Positions 31,836-44,500 of a DNA stretch of 64,000 bases are shown one piece after another. Every line of letters begins with the position of its first letter. Positions within the stretch are counted from its first letter, which is position 1. Origin of the DNA: Anaeramoeba ignava (taxonomy: Eukaryota; Metamonada; Anaeramoebidae); contig JAPDFW010000075.1 in assembly GCA_028826165.1 (NCBI GenBank), forward strand, positions 320,501 to 384,500, in the 5' to 3' direction. The translations under genes were made by a program, and so were the position numbers. The notes under the pieces were generated by a model that ran no database searches, was not told the DNA's origin, and saw nothing but the letters and a program-made list of their open reading frames with translations.

Positions 31836-34800
31836 ATGGCAACTTATCAAGTTAATCAAAAAATTCATTATCAAAATTCTAAAGGAACAATACAATTTAT
31901 TGGAACAACACATTTAGGTGAAGGACAATGGATTGGAATTGTTTTAGAAACACCAAGTAAAACAAATTAAATTAAATTAAAATAAATAAAATTAAATTAA
32001 AAAAATTAAATTAAAAAAATTAAATTAAAAAAATTAATAAATAAATAAAAATAAGCTGGCAAACATAATGGAATAGTTGATGGAAATGAATATTTTTCAT
32101 GTGAAAATCTTCATGGAATTTTAATTCCTGTAAAAGAATTAAATGAAAATCAGGAAAAGAGAAAAGAAGAAAATAAGCGAAAGTTAAGAATACTTTCTCA
32201 TCAGTTTAAATTACTTGCAAATGAAAGAACTCATTTGACACTTAAAATGGAAATGATGGAAAAAAGCATTGAAAAAAATGAAGAAATTGAAAATTTTAAT
32301 TTAAATGAGAAAGAAATGACAGAAAAAATTCAAGAAATAAAATCGATAATTGAGAAAAAAGAACAAGAAATAGAACAAAAAGAACAAAACCATCAACAGG
32401 CCCAGAAAAAGCTTCAGGTTTATAATTGAAAATTAAAATTAAAATCAAAATTAAAATTAAAATTAAAATCAAAATTAAAATCAAAATTAAAATTAAAATT
32501 AAAATTAAAATTAAAATCAAAATTAAAATTAAAATTCAAATTTAAAATAAAATTAAAATTAAAATTAAAATTAAAATTAAAATTAAAATTAAAATTAAAA
32601 TTAAAATTAAATATTAAAATTAAAATTAAAATTAAAATTAAAATTTAAAATTAAATATTAAAATTAAAATTTAAAATAGAAAGTAAAAAGTTTTCTTAGT
32701 GAAGATACTTTAAATCAACAACTTTTTGAAAAAAGTGAAAATTTAAAAATAAGATTAAAAGAATTAAAAAAAAATTATCAAGAAATTAAAGAAAAAAAAG
32801 AAGATTTTGAATTAAAACATCAAACACTTGAAAAAAATTTACCAGAACTTAAAAATTCATTTGAAAAATCAATTTGTAATTTTATTATAATTTTTTTGCT
32901 TTTTTTTAAAAAAAATTAAATAAGAAATTTATTTTTATTTGAATAAAAACCAAAAATTCAGATGAATTAAAAAAGAGAATATCAACAAAACAGCAACAAA
33001 TTGAAGATTTACAAAAAGATAAAAGTGAAATGTTAAATCAATTTGGTGTTTTTGATTTAAATACTCAAAGAGATATTGAACAATTAAAAAATGAAATTCA
33101 AAAATTACGTTTTGAATTGAAAAAAACTCGTAAAGAAATTCTTGATATTGAACTTAATAAAACAGAGCATGAAAAGGAAATTGAAAAAGGTTGATTTTAT
33201 TCTGAACAAAAATTAAAATTAAAATTAAAATTAAAATTAAAAATTAAAATTAGAATTAGAATTAAAATTAAAATCATAATTAATATTAAAATTAAAATTA
33301 AAATTAAAATTAAAAAATTAAAATTAAAATTAAAATTAAAATCGGATAAAAAATTAAAATTAAAAAATCTTTTTATTATCTTTTTTTAAAATAGTTCTTT
33401 ATTATGAAGATGGAACTGATAGATCAAATTGGTTAGCAAAAGTTATGACAAGACATCCTGAAATTAATAATTTAAGAGAAAGACTTACACCAGTTAATAG
33501 AGCAATATCTTTTGCTAGACTTTATAGTGGATCAAAAACAAAAGTAAAAGAAAGTCTTACTCGAGAAATGGTTTATCAATTAATAATGCAATATTTTGAA
33601 TTTGATGGAAAAAAAGATATTCAAGAATTTATTGAAGAATCTACAAGTGTGAAGTGTATGGAAAGAATTAGAATTAGAATTAGAATTAGAATTAGAATTA
33701 GAATTAAAATCAAAATCAAATTTAGAATTAAAATTAAAATTAAAATTAAAATTAAAATCAAAATCAAAATTATAATTAAAATTAAAATTAAAATCGAAAT
33801 TAAAATTAAAATTAAAATTAAAATTAGAATTAAAATTCAAATCAAATCAAAATTAAAATTCATTTATATAAATTAAAATTAAAATTAAAATTAAAATTAA
33901 AATAAAAAATTTAAAATTAAAATGGAAAAATTAAAATTAAAAATAAAATTAAAATTAAAATTAAAAATTAGAATTAGAATTAAAATTAAAATTAAAATTA
34001 AAATTAAAATTAAAATTAAAATTAAAATTAAAATTAAAATTAAAATTAAAATTAAAATTAAAATTAAAATTAAAATTAAAATTAAAATTAAAATTAAAAT
34101 TAAAATTAAAATTAAAATTAAAATTAAAATTAAAATTAAAATTAAAATTAAAATTAAAATTAAAATTAAAATTAGAATTAGAATCAAAAATTAAAATTAA
34201 AATTAAAATTAAAATTAAAATTAAAATTAAAATTAAAATTAAAATTAAAATCGAAATGAAAATTTTAGATCAAGATGTAAAACTTCAAGATAGTCGATTA
34301 GTTTCTTTATTAAAATTAGTTTTAAGAGATGTTGAAAGATTATGGGATTTAACAATGGGAGATGATTCTAGACATGGAATGACAAAAGAAAATCGAATGG
34401 ATTTAATTGAAGAACAAGTTTTTAATATGGGACTTGATTTATCAAGCAGTATAAATTAATTTAAAATTAAAATTAATTTTAAAATTAAAATTAATTTATA
34501 ATCCAAATTAATTTATAATCCAAATTAATTTATAATCCAAATTAATTTAAAATTAAAATTATTCAAATTATTTCAAATTATTATTTAAGTGGATGAAAAT
34601 GATGTTCCAATTTGGGAAGAACCAGAAGATAATCCTTCAAATATATTAATTGATGAATCAATTCCTGAATCAGATCTTTTAAATAGAATTGTTGGATCAA
34701 ATATTAATAAATTAATTGAATATTTAACATATGAAACAATTTCAGGTTAATTCAAAATCAAAATTATAATTAAAATTAAAATTAAAATTAAAATAAATTC

Positions 34801-36191
34801 ATTTTAAAATTAAAATTAAAATTAAAATTAAAATTAAAATTAAAATTAAAATCAAAATTCAAAATTAAAATTAAAATTAAAATTAAAATTAAAATTAAAA
34901 TTAAAATTGAAAATTAAAATTAAAATTAAAATTAAAATTAAAATTAAAATTAAAATTAAAATTAAAATTAAAATTCAAAATTCAAAATTAAATTTTAAAA
35001 TTAAAATTAAAATTAAAATTAAAATTAAAATTAAATTTAAATTTAAAATTAAAAGATACAAAATTTTTGGAAGCATTTTTAATGACATATCAATCTTTTA
35101 TGAAACCGGAACAATTTCTTTCCAAATTAATACAAAGATACAACGTTCCACCTAAAAAACCAGACGAAGATGAAAAAGAACATGCAGATAAAAAAAACAA
35201 AATCCAACTAAAAGTAACAATAGTATTATCCAAATGGTGGAAAAAATGCCCAGCAGATTTTGACACAAAATTACTTTCTGATTACGAATCATTCATCAAA
35301 AACTCAGTTCTATTTGATCTTCCAATTTCAGGAAGAAGAATGTTAGAAGAATTAAAAGAACACAAAGAATTCAAGACTGAAAAGAATATCAAAGCAGATC
35401 CACCTGAACCGAAAATTCCAAAAAATGTTTTCTCAGATTCTTTAACACTTGATGAAGTTGAAGAAGATGAATTTGCACGTCAATTCACAATTGTCAACTC
35501 AGAAATTTACCAGAAAATCCAACCTTCAGAACTAATTACACAAGCCTGGAGCAAAGCGCAATATCGACATCGAGCGCCAAATGTATTGAGGATGATCGAC
35601 TTATTCAACCAGTTTGTCGGTTATATTTCAACCAAAATTGTGGAACCCGAATCCATTCGTGAAAGAGCAAGAATGATCATCAGGTTCATTAAAATCGGTG
35701 ACTTTTTTGACAAGCTTCACAACTTTAATTGTTTGATGTCTATTGTTGCTGGTGTAAATAGCTCTTCCGTTAACAGATTAAAACACACTAAGGCAGAGGT
35801 TCCTCGTAGTTACTGGAAAATGTTCGAGGACTTCCAAAAGAAACTCTCAAGCGAACAAGGCTATAAAAACTACCGCACATTTTTGAACCACACAGATTTG
35901 CCTTGCATCCCTTATTTGGGTGTATATTTGACTGACTTGACTTTCATTTCTGATGGTTCGCCAAACAGACTTGAAGGAAATCTTATTAATTTTGCTAAGA
36001 GAAAATTGCTTTCAAATAAGATTTTGGAAGTTCAAGTTTTCCAAAGAATGAGTTATAATTTGGTCCCAATTCATCAAATCCAAAAATTAATGACTGATAA
36101 ACTTCCTGCTGCTGAAAGTGAAAAAGCTCTTTATAAGATTTCTTTAGTAAGAGAACCAAGAAATGCTGCTCGTTCTCAATTGGTTTATTAA
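31836..36191 (+). CDS. CAP-Gly / coiled-coil / LisH-like / RasGEF-N / RasGEF fusion protein
   Basis: Eight exons: 31836-31956, 32056-32417, 32680-32875, 32962-33189, 33395-33655, 34269-34448, 34590-34745, 35056-36191; about 879 aa, all phases consistent. Residues 1-70 are a CAP-Gly domain (GTTHLGEGQWIGIVLE, GKHNGIVDGNEYFSC), which normally binds the EEY/F tails of tubulin or EB proteins. Residues about 75-300 are coiled coil. Residues about 305-390 include LTREMVYQLIMQYFEFDG, LisH-like and reminiscent of Dictyostelium RasGEFs. RasGEF-N begins around residue 490 (KLIEYLTYETISGDTKFLEAF). The catalytic CDC25 domain fills about 630-870 (EIYQKIQPSELITQAWSK, FNCLMSIVAGVNSSSVNRLK, CIPYLGVYLTDLTFISDG). 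It would activate a Ras-family GTPase at microtubules (inference). Introns are AAAATT arrays. Confidence 0.9.
33656..34268. repeat. AAAATT arrays in the introns of the RasGEF gene
   Basis: Intron 5 (613 nt) is almost pure AAAATT with AGAATT and AAAATC variants. Introns at 32418-32679, 33190-33394 and 34746-35055 are of the same kind. Intron 4 contains one AAAATCGGATAAAAA (33338-33355), the reverse complement of a motif repeated in an intron at 53.4-54.6 kb. Ile-Lys frames across these introns are artefacts. Confidence 0.9.
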
Positions 36192-36369
36192 CAAAAAAAA
36201 AATGAGAACTTTTTTTTGTTCCACTTTTTTTCTTTTTTCTTTTTTCTTTTCTTTTTTGATAAAATTTATCAAAAAAAAAATAAGAAGAATTTAAAAATTT
36301 TTTTTCAAATTTTTAATTTTTTTCTTTTTCTTTTTGATAAAATTTATCAAAAATAAAAAAATTTAAAAA

Positions 36370-39060
36370 TTTTAAATAAAAATTCAAATCATAATAATTT
36401 TTAATTTTCAATTTAACAAAAACAACTAAATTAAAATTGAAATTAATTAAATTAAAAATTGAAAAATAAATAAAAATAATTAAATCAAATTAATTAAAAT
36501 TATAATAATTAAAAATAATCAATTTAAAAACATTTTAAAAATAATTTAAAAAACAATCTAAATTAAAATTAAATTAATTAAATTAAAAAAATTGAAAAAG
36601 TTAATGATAAAAATAAAAAAAAAAAATTAAAATAATCAATTTAAAAATAATTTAAAAATAATCCAAATTAAAATTAAATTAATTAAATTAAAAAAATTGA
36701 AAAAGTTAATGATAAAAAATAATTTAAATAAAATTATAATAATTTAAAAATTAATAAAAATTAAAATAATCAATTTAAAAATAATTTAAAAAATAATTTA
36801 AAAAACAATCTAAATTAAAATTAAATTAATTAAATTAAAAAAATTGAAAAAGTTAAAGATAAAAAAAGAAATAAATTTAATTAAAATTATAATAATTTAA
36901 AAATTAATAAAAATTGAAATATTCAATTTAAAACATTTTAAAAATAATTTAAAAAATAATCTAAATTAAAATTGAAATTAATTAAATTAAAAAAATTGAA
37001 AAAGTTAAAAATAAAAATAATTAAAAATTAAAAGTTAAAAATTATAATAATTTAAAAATTAATAAAAATTAAAATATTCAATTTGAAAATAATTTAAAAA
37101 TAATTTAAAAACAATCCAAATTAAAATTAAATCAATTAAATTAAAAAATTGAAAAAGTTAAAAAATAATTAAATTTAATTAAATTTAAATAAAATTATAA
37201 TAATTTAAAAATTAATAAAAATTAAAATATTCAATTTGAAAATAATTTAAAAAATAATTTAAAAAACAATCTAAATTAAAATTAAATTAATTAAATTAAA
37301 AAAATTGAAAAATATAAAGATAAAAAAATAATTAAATTTGAATAAATTTAATCAAAATTATAATAATTTAAAAATTAATAAAAATTAAAATAATTAATTT
37401 AAAAATAATTTAAAAAATAATTTAAAAAATAATTTAAATTAAAATTAAATTAATTAAATTAAAAAAATTGAAAAAGTTAAAAAAATAATTAAATTTAATT
37501 AAATTTAAATAAATATAATTTAAAAATTAATAAAAATTAAAATATTCAATTTAAAAATAATTTAAAAATAATTTAAAAACAATCCAAATTAAAATTAAAA
37601 ATTAATTAAAAATAATTAAAAATAAAAAAATAAAAATTTTCAAAAATAATTTAAAATTAATAAAAATTAAAATAATCAATTTAAAAATAATTTAAAAAAT
37701 AATTTAAAAATAAATTAAATTAAAATTAAATTAATTAAATTAAAAATTGAAAAGTTAAAGATAAAAAGAAATAAATTTAATTAAAATTATAATAATTTAA
37801 AAATTAATAAAAATCAAAATATTCAATTTGAAAATGATTTAAAAAACAATTTAAAAATAATTTAAATTAAAATTAAATTAATTAAATTAAAAAAATTGAA
37901 AAATTAAAATAAAAAGTAAATTGTTAAAAAAATAATTTAAAAATTAATAATTTAAAAAAATTTAAAAACAATCTAAATTAAAATTAAATTAATTAAATTA
38001 AAAAATTGAAAAAGTTAAAGATAAAAATAAATAAATTTAATTAAAATTATAATAATTTAAAAATAAATAAAAATTAAAATAATCAATTTAAAAATAATTT
38101 AAAAAATAATTTAAAAACAATCCAAATTAAAATTAAATTAATTAAATTAAAAAAATTGAAAAAGTTAATTATGAAATTTTAATAATTTAAAATCACAATT
38201 TTTTTAAAAACTTTTAAATTAAAAATAATTTTTAATTTTTATTTTGAAATTTTTAATTATAAAAAGAAATAAATTTAATTAAAATTATAATAATTAAAAT
38301 AATCAATTTAAAAATAATTTAAAAATAATTTAAAAACAATCTAAATTAAAATTAAATTAATTAAATTAAAAAATTGAAAAAGTTAAAGATAAAAATAAAT
38401 AAATTTAATTAAAATTATAATAATTTAAAAATTTTATTTTAAAAATAATTTAAAAAATAATTTAAAAAACAATCCAAATTAAAATTAAATTAATTAAATT
38501 AAAAAAATTGAAAAAGTTAAATTTAATTAAAAATTAAAAAGTGAAAATTTAAAAAATCAATTTGAAAATATTTTAAAAATAATTTAAAAACAATCTAAAT
38601 TAAAATTAAATTAATTAAATTAAAAAATTGAAAAAGTTAAAGATAAAAAGAAATAAATTTAATTAAAATTATAATAATTTAAAAATTAATAAAAATTAAA
38701 ATCAATTTGAAAAAAAAAAAATTCAAAAACAAAAATTAAAAAAATAATTAAATTAAAAATTGAAAAAAATAAATAAATTTAATTAAAATGAAAAATTTAA
38801 AAATAAAAAAAATCAAAATTTAAAAAACAATCAAAATTAAATTGAAATTAATTAAATTAAAAATTGAAAAAGTTAAAGAACTTTCAAAATAATAAAAAAT
38901 CAATTTGAATCAAAAAAATAAAATTGAAAAATAAAAATAATTTAAAAAAAAAATCTAAATTAAAATTAAATTAAAAATTAAAAATTGAAAAAGTTAAAAT
39001 AAAAAGAAATAAAAATTAAAATTATAAAATTTAAAAATTAAAAATTAAAAATCAAAAAAA
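36370..39060. repeat. A/T satellite, about 16 units averaging ~146 bp
   Basis: Units contain ATTAAATTAATTAAATT, then AAAAATTGAAAAAGTTAA, then TTAATTAAAATTATAATAATTTAAAAATTAATAA-type sequence and AATAATTTAAAAACAATC. Copies of the first word lie near 36561, 36674, 36826, 36973, 37126, 37277, 37441, 37725, 37867, 37983, 38127, 38345, 38482 and 38602. Spacing is mostly 113-164 bp. It lies between the RasGEF gene and the bZIP gene and might be a long 5' intron of the latter. No gene is visible; 36192-36370 is A/T runs with a TGTTCCACTTTTTT word near 36218. Confidence 0.85.
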
Positions 39061-39302
39061 AATGATTTAAAAATAATTTAAAAAAATCCAAAAAAATTGA
39101 AAAAGAAAATGAAAATGAAATTGAAATTGAAAATGAAATTGAAAAAGAAACAAATTTTAAACAATCTCAATCTTCAATTAATTTAAAAAAGAATAATAAT
39201 TCAAAAAGTCAAAAATCAAGAAGAAAAAGAAAAAAAGAAGATATTCCTGATAAAATTATAGTTAAAAATAAAGTTGGAAATAAAATTGATTTAATTGGAA
39301 AA

Positions 39303-40327
39303 ATGTCAAAAGATGAATATGAACTTCTTAGTGAAGATCAAAAACAATTACGTAAAAAAGTAAAAAATAGAATAAATGCACAAATTAGTCGAGATCGAGC
39401 TAAACAAAAAGTTGAAACTTTAGAAAGTCAAATGGAAAAATTAAAAAAAAAAAACAAATTACTTTCAGTTAAACTTGAGAAAACAAATGAAGAGAATCAA
39501 GAACTTAGAGTAAATATTTAATTTTAATATTAATTTTATAAATGAATTTTAATTTTAATTTTAATTTTAATTTTAATTTTAATTTTAATTTTAATTTTAA
39601 TTAAATTTTAATTTTATAAATGAATTTTAATTTTAATTTTAATTTTAATATGAATTTTAATTTAAATTTTAATTTTATAATTTAATTTTAATTTAATCAG
39701 GAAAGAGTTAAAAGACTTGAACAAGAAAATACCAAAAAAGAACAAATTCAATTTACAGCTCAAAATAATTTCGTTTCAACAACAAAATCATTAGTTCAAA
39801 ATTGGATTAATATTCCATCAAAAAATCAAAAATTATTTCAAAAATCAAATGTTGGTTTAACAATGATGATTGTTTTATTTGTTTTTGGCTTGTTTTTCAA
39901 TTTTAGTAGATTTAATACTCAATCTTATGATTTTTCTTTAAATTCAAATTCAATTCCAAATTCAATTTCAAATTCAAATTCAAATTCAATCTCAAATCAA
40001 AATCAATTTGATTCACAATTTAATCAAAGAAAATTGAATCAAATTCAACAACCTTTAATGGATTATTTTGAACAAACTAATTTTAATGCTTTAAGTTTTA
40101 TTAATCATTTTTCAAATAATTCTTTAATTAACGAAAATTTGAATCAAACTCAAAATCAAAATGAAAATCAAAATGAAAATTTGAATCAAAATCAAACTTT
40201 GGGAAAAAATTCAAACTTTCAATTTATCCAAAAAAATTCCCAACAAGATATTATCCAAAAACCTATTCATTTATTGGTTTTGAGATACTTGATGATTCTT
40301 GAATCAAGAAAAAAAAGATATATTTAA
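39303..40327 (+). CDS. membrane-anchored bZIP transcription factor (ATF6/CREB3-like layout); 5' end unresolved
   Basis: Exons 39303-39509 and 39701-40327 (191-nt intron) give 277 aa from the first in-frame ATG. The basic region is residues about 17-36 (KKVKNRINAQISRDRAKQ, matching N-x(2)-[AN]-A-x(2)-[SC]-R), followed by a leucine zipper to about residue 80. A hydrophobic segment at 120-137 (VGLTMMIVLFVFGLFFNF) is a good single transmembrane helix, followed by a 140-residue Asn/Gln/Ser-rich tail. This is the layout of stress factors held in the ER membrane and released by proteolysis. The same frame is open and coding-like upstream to about 39087 (acidic Glu/Ile/Asn, then the basic SRRKRKKED) but lacks an ATG. 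A 5' exon may therefore lie upstream, perhaps beyond the satellite. Confidence 0.8.
39530..39690. repeat. TTTTAA array in the bZIP-gene intron
   Basis: TTTTAA hexamers with ATAAATGAATTTTAA interruptions, the same pattern as the intron at 14278-14605. Confidence 0.85.
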
Positions 40328-40490
40328 AAAACAAATTTTTTTGAAAACTTTTTGAATATTTTTTTTTTTAATTCTTCTTTTATTTTTCAAACAAATGTTT
40401 GTTTCCTTTTGAAATGAAGTTTTAACTAATCAATAAATGAAAAAAAAAGGAAATCAAATCATTTTAAAATTATTTTAAAATTATTTAAAA

Positions 40491-41327
40491 TTATTTAAAA
40501 AAAACTTCTAAAGTTTCAATTTCCCAAGTTGATTTTCCAGTAAAAAATTTTGGAGCTTCTTTTGAATTAATTCCTTTTGGATATTCATAAATTCCATAAA
40601 TATAACCTGAACTCCAACCTTTTTTTGAAGATAAATTCTTAATTCCAACATGTCCCCCACTTCCAAAATAAACGGAATAATTTGGATCTCGATAAATAGA
40701 ATCACCACTTTTATATTTGAATTTTGAAGGAGGATAATTTTTTGGATTTTTCAATGTGAAAATGAATGAATGAGAATCTGGATTTGAATATCCGCCTTTT
40801 GATCCAAAACCAATTTTAGTAAAACCCCCAAAAACAAATCCATTTGTTGTTTTAATAATTGCTAATGATTCTTTTTTTCCATCACATTTCTTATGAAATT
40901 TTTCATTTGAAAATCCATCATTTTTTGTTGAAAATCCAAGTTTCATTGAATAAAATAATTCATCGTTGGAAATGAAGTTTTTTAAATAATAGGCATATTC
41001 TGGATCATTAAGTATTGTGGATTGACTCAAAAGTGGAGGATGTAAAAATTCTTGTGAGAATTTTTGTTTTGCTTTTATTTTTTCAATTTGTTTTTCTTTT
41101 TCTTGTTTCATTTTGAAGTTTTCTTTTTCTTTTTCTTGAAGTTGTTGATCTCTTCTTAGAAGTTCTTGATAAAGTGCTTTATTTCTTTTGGAAAGTTTTT
41201 CAATTTTTAGATAAAGTGATTGAATTAATTCATCTTTTTCTTTTTATTTAAAAATTATTTAAAAATTAGAAATTAAATTAGAAATTAATTAATTATTTAT
41301 TTATTTACCTTGTAATTTCTTTTCCAT
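40491..41327 (-). CDS. TLDc-domain protein with N-terminal coiled coil
   Basis: Two exons (41327-41309 and 41239-40491; 69-nt intron) give 255 aa. Residues 1-75 are coiled coil (EKDELIQSLYLKIEKLSK, RRDQQLQEKEKE). Residues about 85-255 are TLDc-like: ESLAIIKTTNGFVFGGFTK, SFIFTLKNP, YSVYFGSGGHVGI, and a final FFTGKSTWEIETLEVFF. TLDc proteins act in oxidative-stress resistance and can bind the V-ATPase, but many amoebal TLDc proteins are uncharacterised. The short first exon was chosen because it supplies an ATG in phase and a consensus GTAAAT donor. The 3' end faces the bZIP gene 163 bp away. Confidence 0.85.
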
Positions 41328-41554
41328 TTTGTTTTTTTAAAAAAAAATAAAAAAAAATAAAGATAAAAAGTGAATTTAAGAAAAAAAAATTCTTTTCTTT
41401 TAAATCCTCTCCAAAAAAAGAAAAAAAGGAAAAAAAAAAGGAAAAAAAAAAGAGGACTTTTTGATTATTTAAAAAAAAAAAGATAAATCGGAAAAAAAAA
41501 AAAAAAAAAAAAAATGTCCGAATTTAATTTTTAATTAATTTTGAAATTAAAATT

Positions 41555-44500
41555 TTAATTGAAAATATTATCAATATTTTCTTTGATAAAATCACTTAAC
41601 ATTTGGACAGTTGATAATAATAAATCGAATTTTGCTTGAATTGCAAGTAAATGATCCTTTTCTGATTCTTTTGCAATTTTAATATCTTCTTTGAGATCAT
41701 TAATTGTAATTGGAATATTTTTGAACAAAGGCTCAAAAAAAATGAGTTGAATTTCTTCATGAAATTGTTTTTTCCAAAAACCAAAAAAATGGTCATTTTG
41801 AAGATCAATTGTGAGAAGAAAACGATAAAAATTTGCAACAGACATAATGAAGTCAATCCAGTTTTCAACATCAGGTTTATCTTTCATATTAAGAAGAAAA
41901 GAACAAGTTGATAAAAGACGGTTAAAAAGATGATCATCAAATGATTTTTGGTTTAAAAAATGTTCTCGTAATATAACTGTTAATGCGAATTGAAGTAAAG
42001 AAATTAAAAGAGCAAGTATCATTTGAAATGGAGTGGAAACAATAAGATCCAAAATGAATGGGATTGCAACTTCCACTTTGAAAAGAGAAAAGAAGTGTTC
42101 AAACAATCCTTTCAATGAAGAAAATTCTTCTTGAGATCGACAACCAAGTAAATTATTAGCAATAAGTTTGAAAATTTCAACAAATTGAGTTTTATTTTCT
42201 TCAAAAATTTTTGCATCAAAGCTTTCTCCTTTTGTTTGTAATAATCCAAAAAATAAAAGTGTCATTCCTTTTGAATAAGATATTTCTGTGACTTCTTTTG
42301 GATCTGAAGAAACAATCAAAGGTTTCACGAGTTTTAATATAGTAAATAGATCGATTTGTTTGATTTTACTTGTGAAAAAATTTTCATATTTGAAATCCTG
42401 AATGTAAATTAGATAAAATAAATGGGAAATGCCAAGAAGAGGCCAAGGTGGGAGTTCTTCAGTTGAATTTGAAATGAGTTGATTTGAAGATTTTGTGTTT
42501 TCTTCGTTATTGTTTTTTATGTTTTGGGGTTGAGATGGATAATATTTTTCTAAATGTGCAAGTGTATCTTCTATATTGATTTTTGTTGATTTAATCAATA
42601 TCTTTTTTATAAGAATAATAATAAGATAAATAATTAATAATTTATATTTGGAAAAGTTTTATAAGAATAATAAGATAAATAATTAATAATTTATATTTGG
42701 AAAAAGTTTTATAAGAATAAATAAGATAAATAAGAAGATAATTTATATTTGAAAAAGTTTTATAAGAATAAATAATTAATAATTTATATTTGGAAAAAGT
42801 TTTATAAGATAAATAAGAAGATAAATAATTAATAATTTATATTTGGAAAAAGTTTTATAAGATAAATAAGTAAGGATTTATATTTGGAAAAGGGAAGTAT
42901 ATTTTTGTGTGTGAATTAATGATACCATAATTTTAAGAGTGAATCCGATCCAAAAATTTTGATTTAATTGATTTTCTTTTATTTCATGATCATGATTATG
43001 ATTAGTTATGTTCATGATTATGATTATGATTATGTTCATGATTATGTTCATGATTATGATTATGATTGTGATTGTGTTCGTGATCGTGATTGTGATCGTG
43101 ATTGTGATTGTGATGTTGAATTAATTGAATTTTTTGAGATAATAAAGGATTTTCTAAAAGTTGAAAAAGATAGAATAAAATGAGATGTTTGAATTCTTGA
43201 TTTTGTAAATATTTTTCTGTAACAAAAGGTTCAATAAAAGAAATTAAATGAGGTAAATAAATCAACCAAAATTCTGTTTCTTTGTTCTTTTTTTCTTCAG
43301 AATCATCATCACTTTCAAAATCACTTTCAAAATCACTATCATTTTCATTTTCATTTTGATTATCATTTTCTTCAATTTTTTCATGTTTAATTTTTTCTTC
43401 TAATTTTTTCAGTAATGAATCTGTTGTGAAAACAAAAAATAGTATAGTATGAAATGCATTTCTTGCAAAAGAAGCAATAAATTTTTCTGGAAGTGTTAAT
43501 AAAGTTTTTTGTAAAATTTGAAGGAGAGTAATTCTAATTTCTGATTCTTTATGTTTCTTGAGACAATCCATTAAAATAAAGAAGAGTTCCTGAAATTAAA
43601 TTAAATATTAAATTAATATTAAAATAAATATTGATTTAAATATTAATTTCCAAATCCAAATTAAATATTAATTTAAATATTAATTTAAATATTAATTTAA
43701 ATATTAATTTAAATATTTGATTTAAATATTTGATTTAAATATTGATTTAAATATTTTATTTAAATATTAATTTAAATATTGATTTAAATATTAATTTAAA
43801 TATTAATTTAAATATTAATTTAAATATTTGATTTAAATATTTGATTTAAATATTGATTTAAATATTTTATTTAAATATTGATTTAAATATTGATTTAAAT
43901 ATTGATTTAAATATTGATTTAAATATTGATTTAAATATTAAATTTAAATATTGATTTAAATATTAATTTAAATATTAATTTAAATATTAATTTAAATATT
44001 AATTTAAATATTAATTTAAATATTAATTTAAATATTTAAATATTAATTTAAGTATTTGATTTAAATATTGATTTTAAATATTTGATTTAAATATTGATTT
44101 AAATATTGATTTAAATATTTAATTTAAATAATTTAAATATTATTTTAAATATTGATTTAAATATTTAATTTAAATATTAATTAAAATATTGATTTAAATA
44201 TTAATTTTAAATATTGATTTAAATATTTGATTTAAATATTAATTTAAATATTAATTTAAATATTGATTTTAAATATTAATTTAAATATTGATTTGAATAT
44301 TAAATATTGATTTAAATATTGATTTAAATATTAAATTAAATATTGATTTAAATATTAAATTAATATTTAAATATTTGATTTAAATATTGATTTAAATATT
44401 GATTTAAATATTAATTTAAATATTAATTTAAATATTTGATTTAAATATTGATTTAAAATATTAATTTAAATATTGATTTAAATATTGATTTAAATATTAA

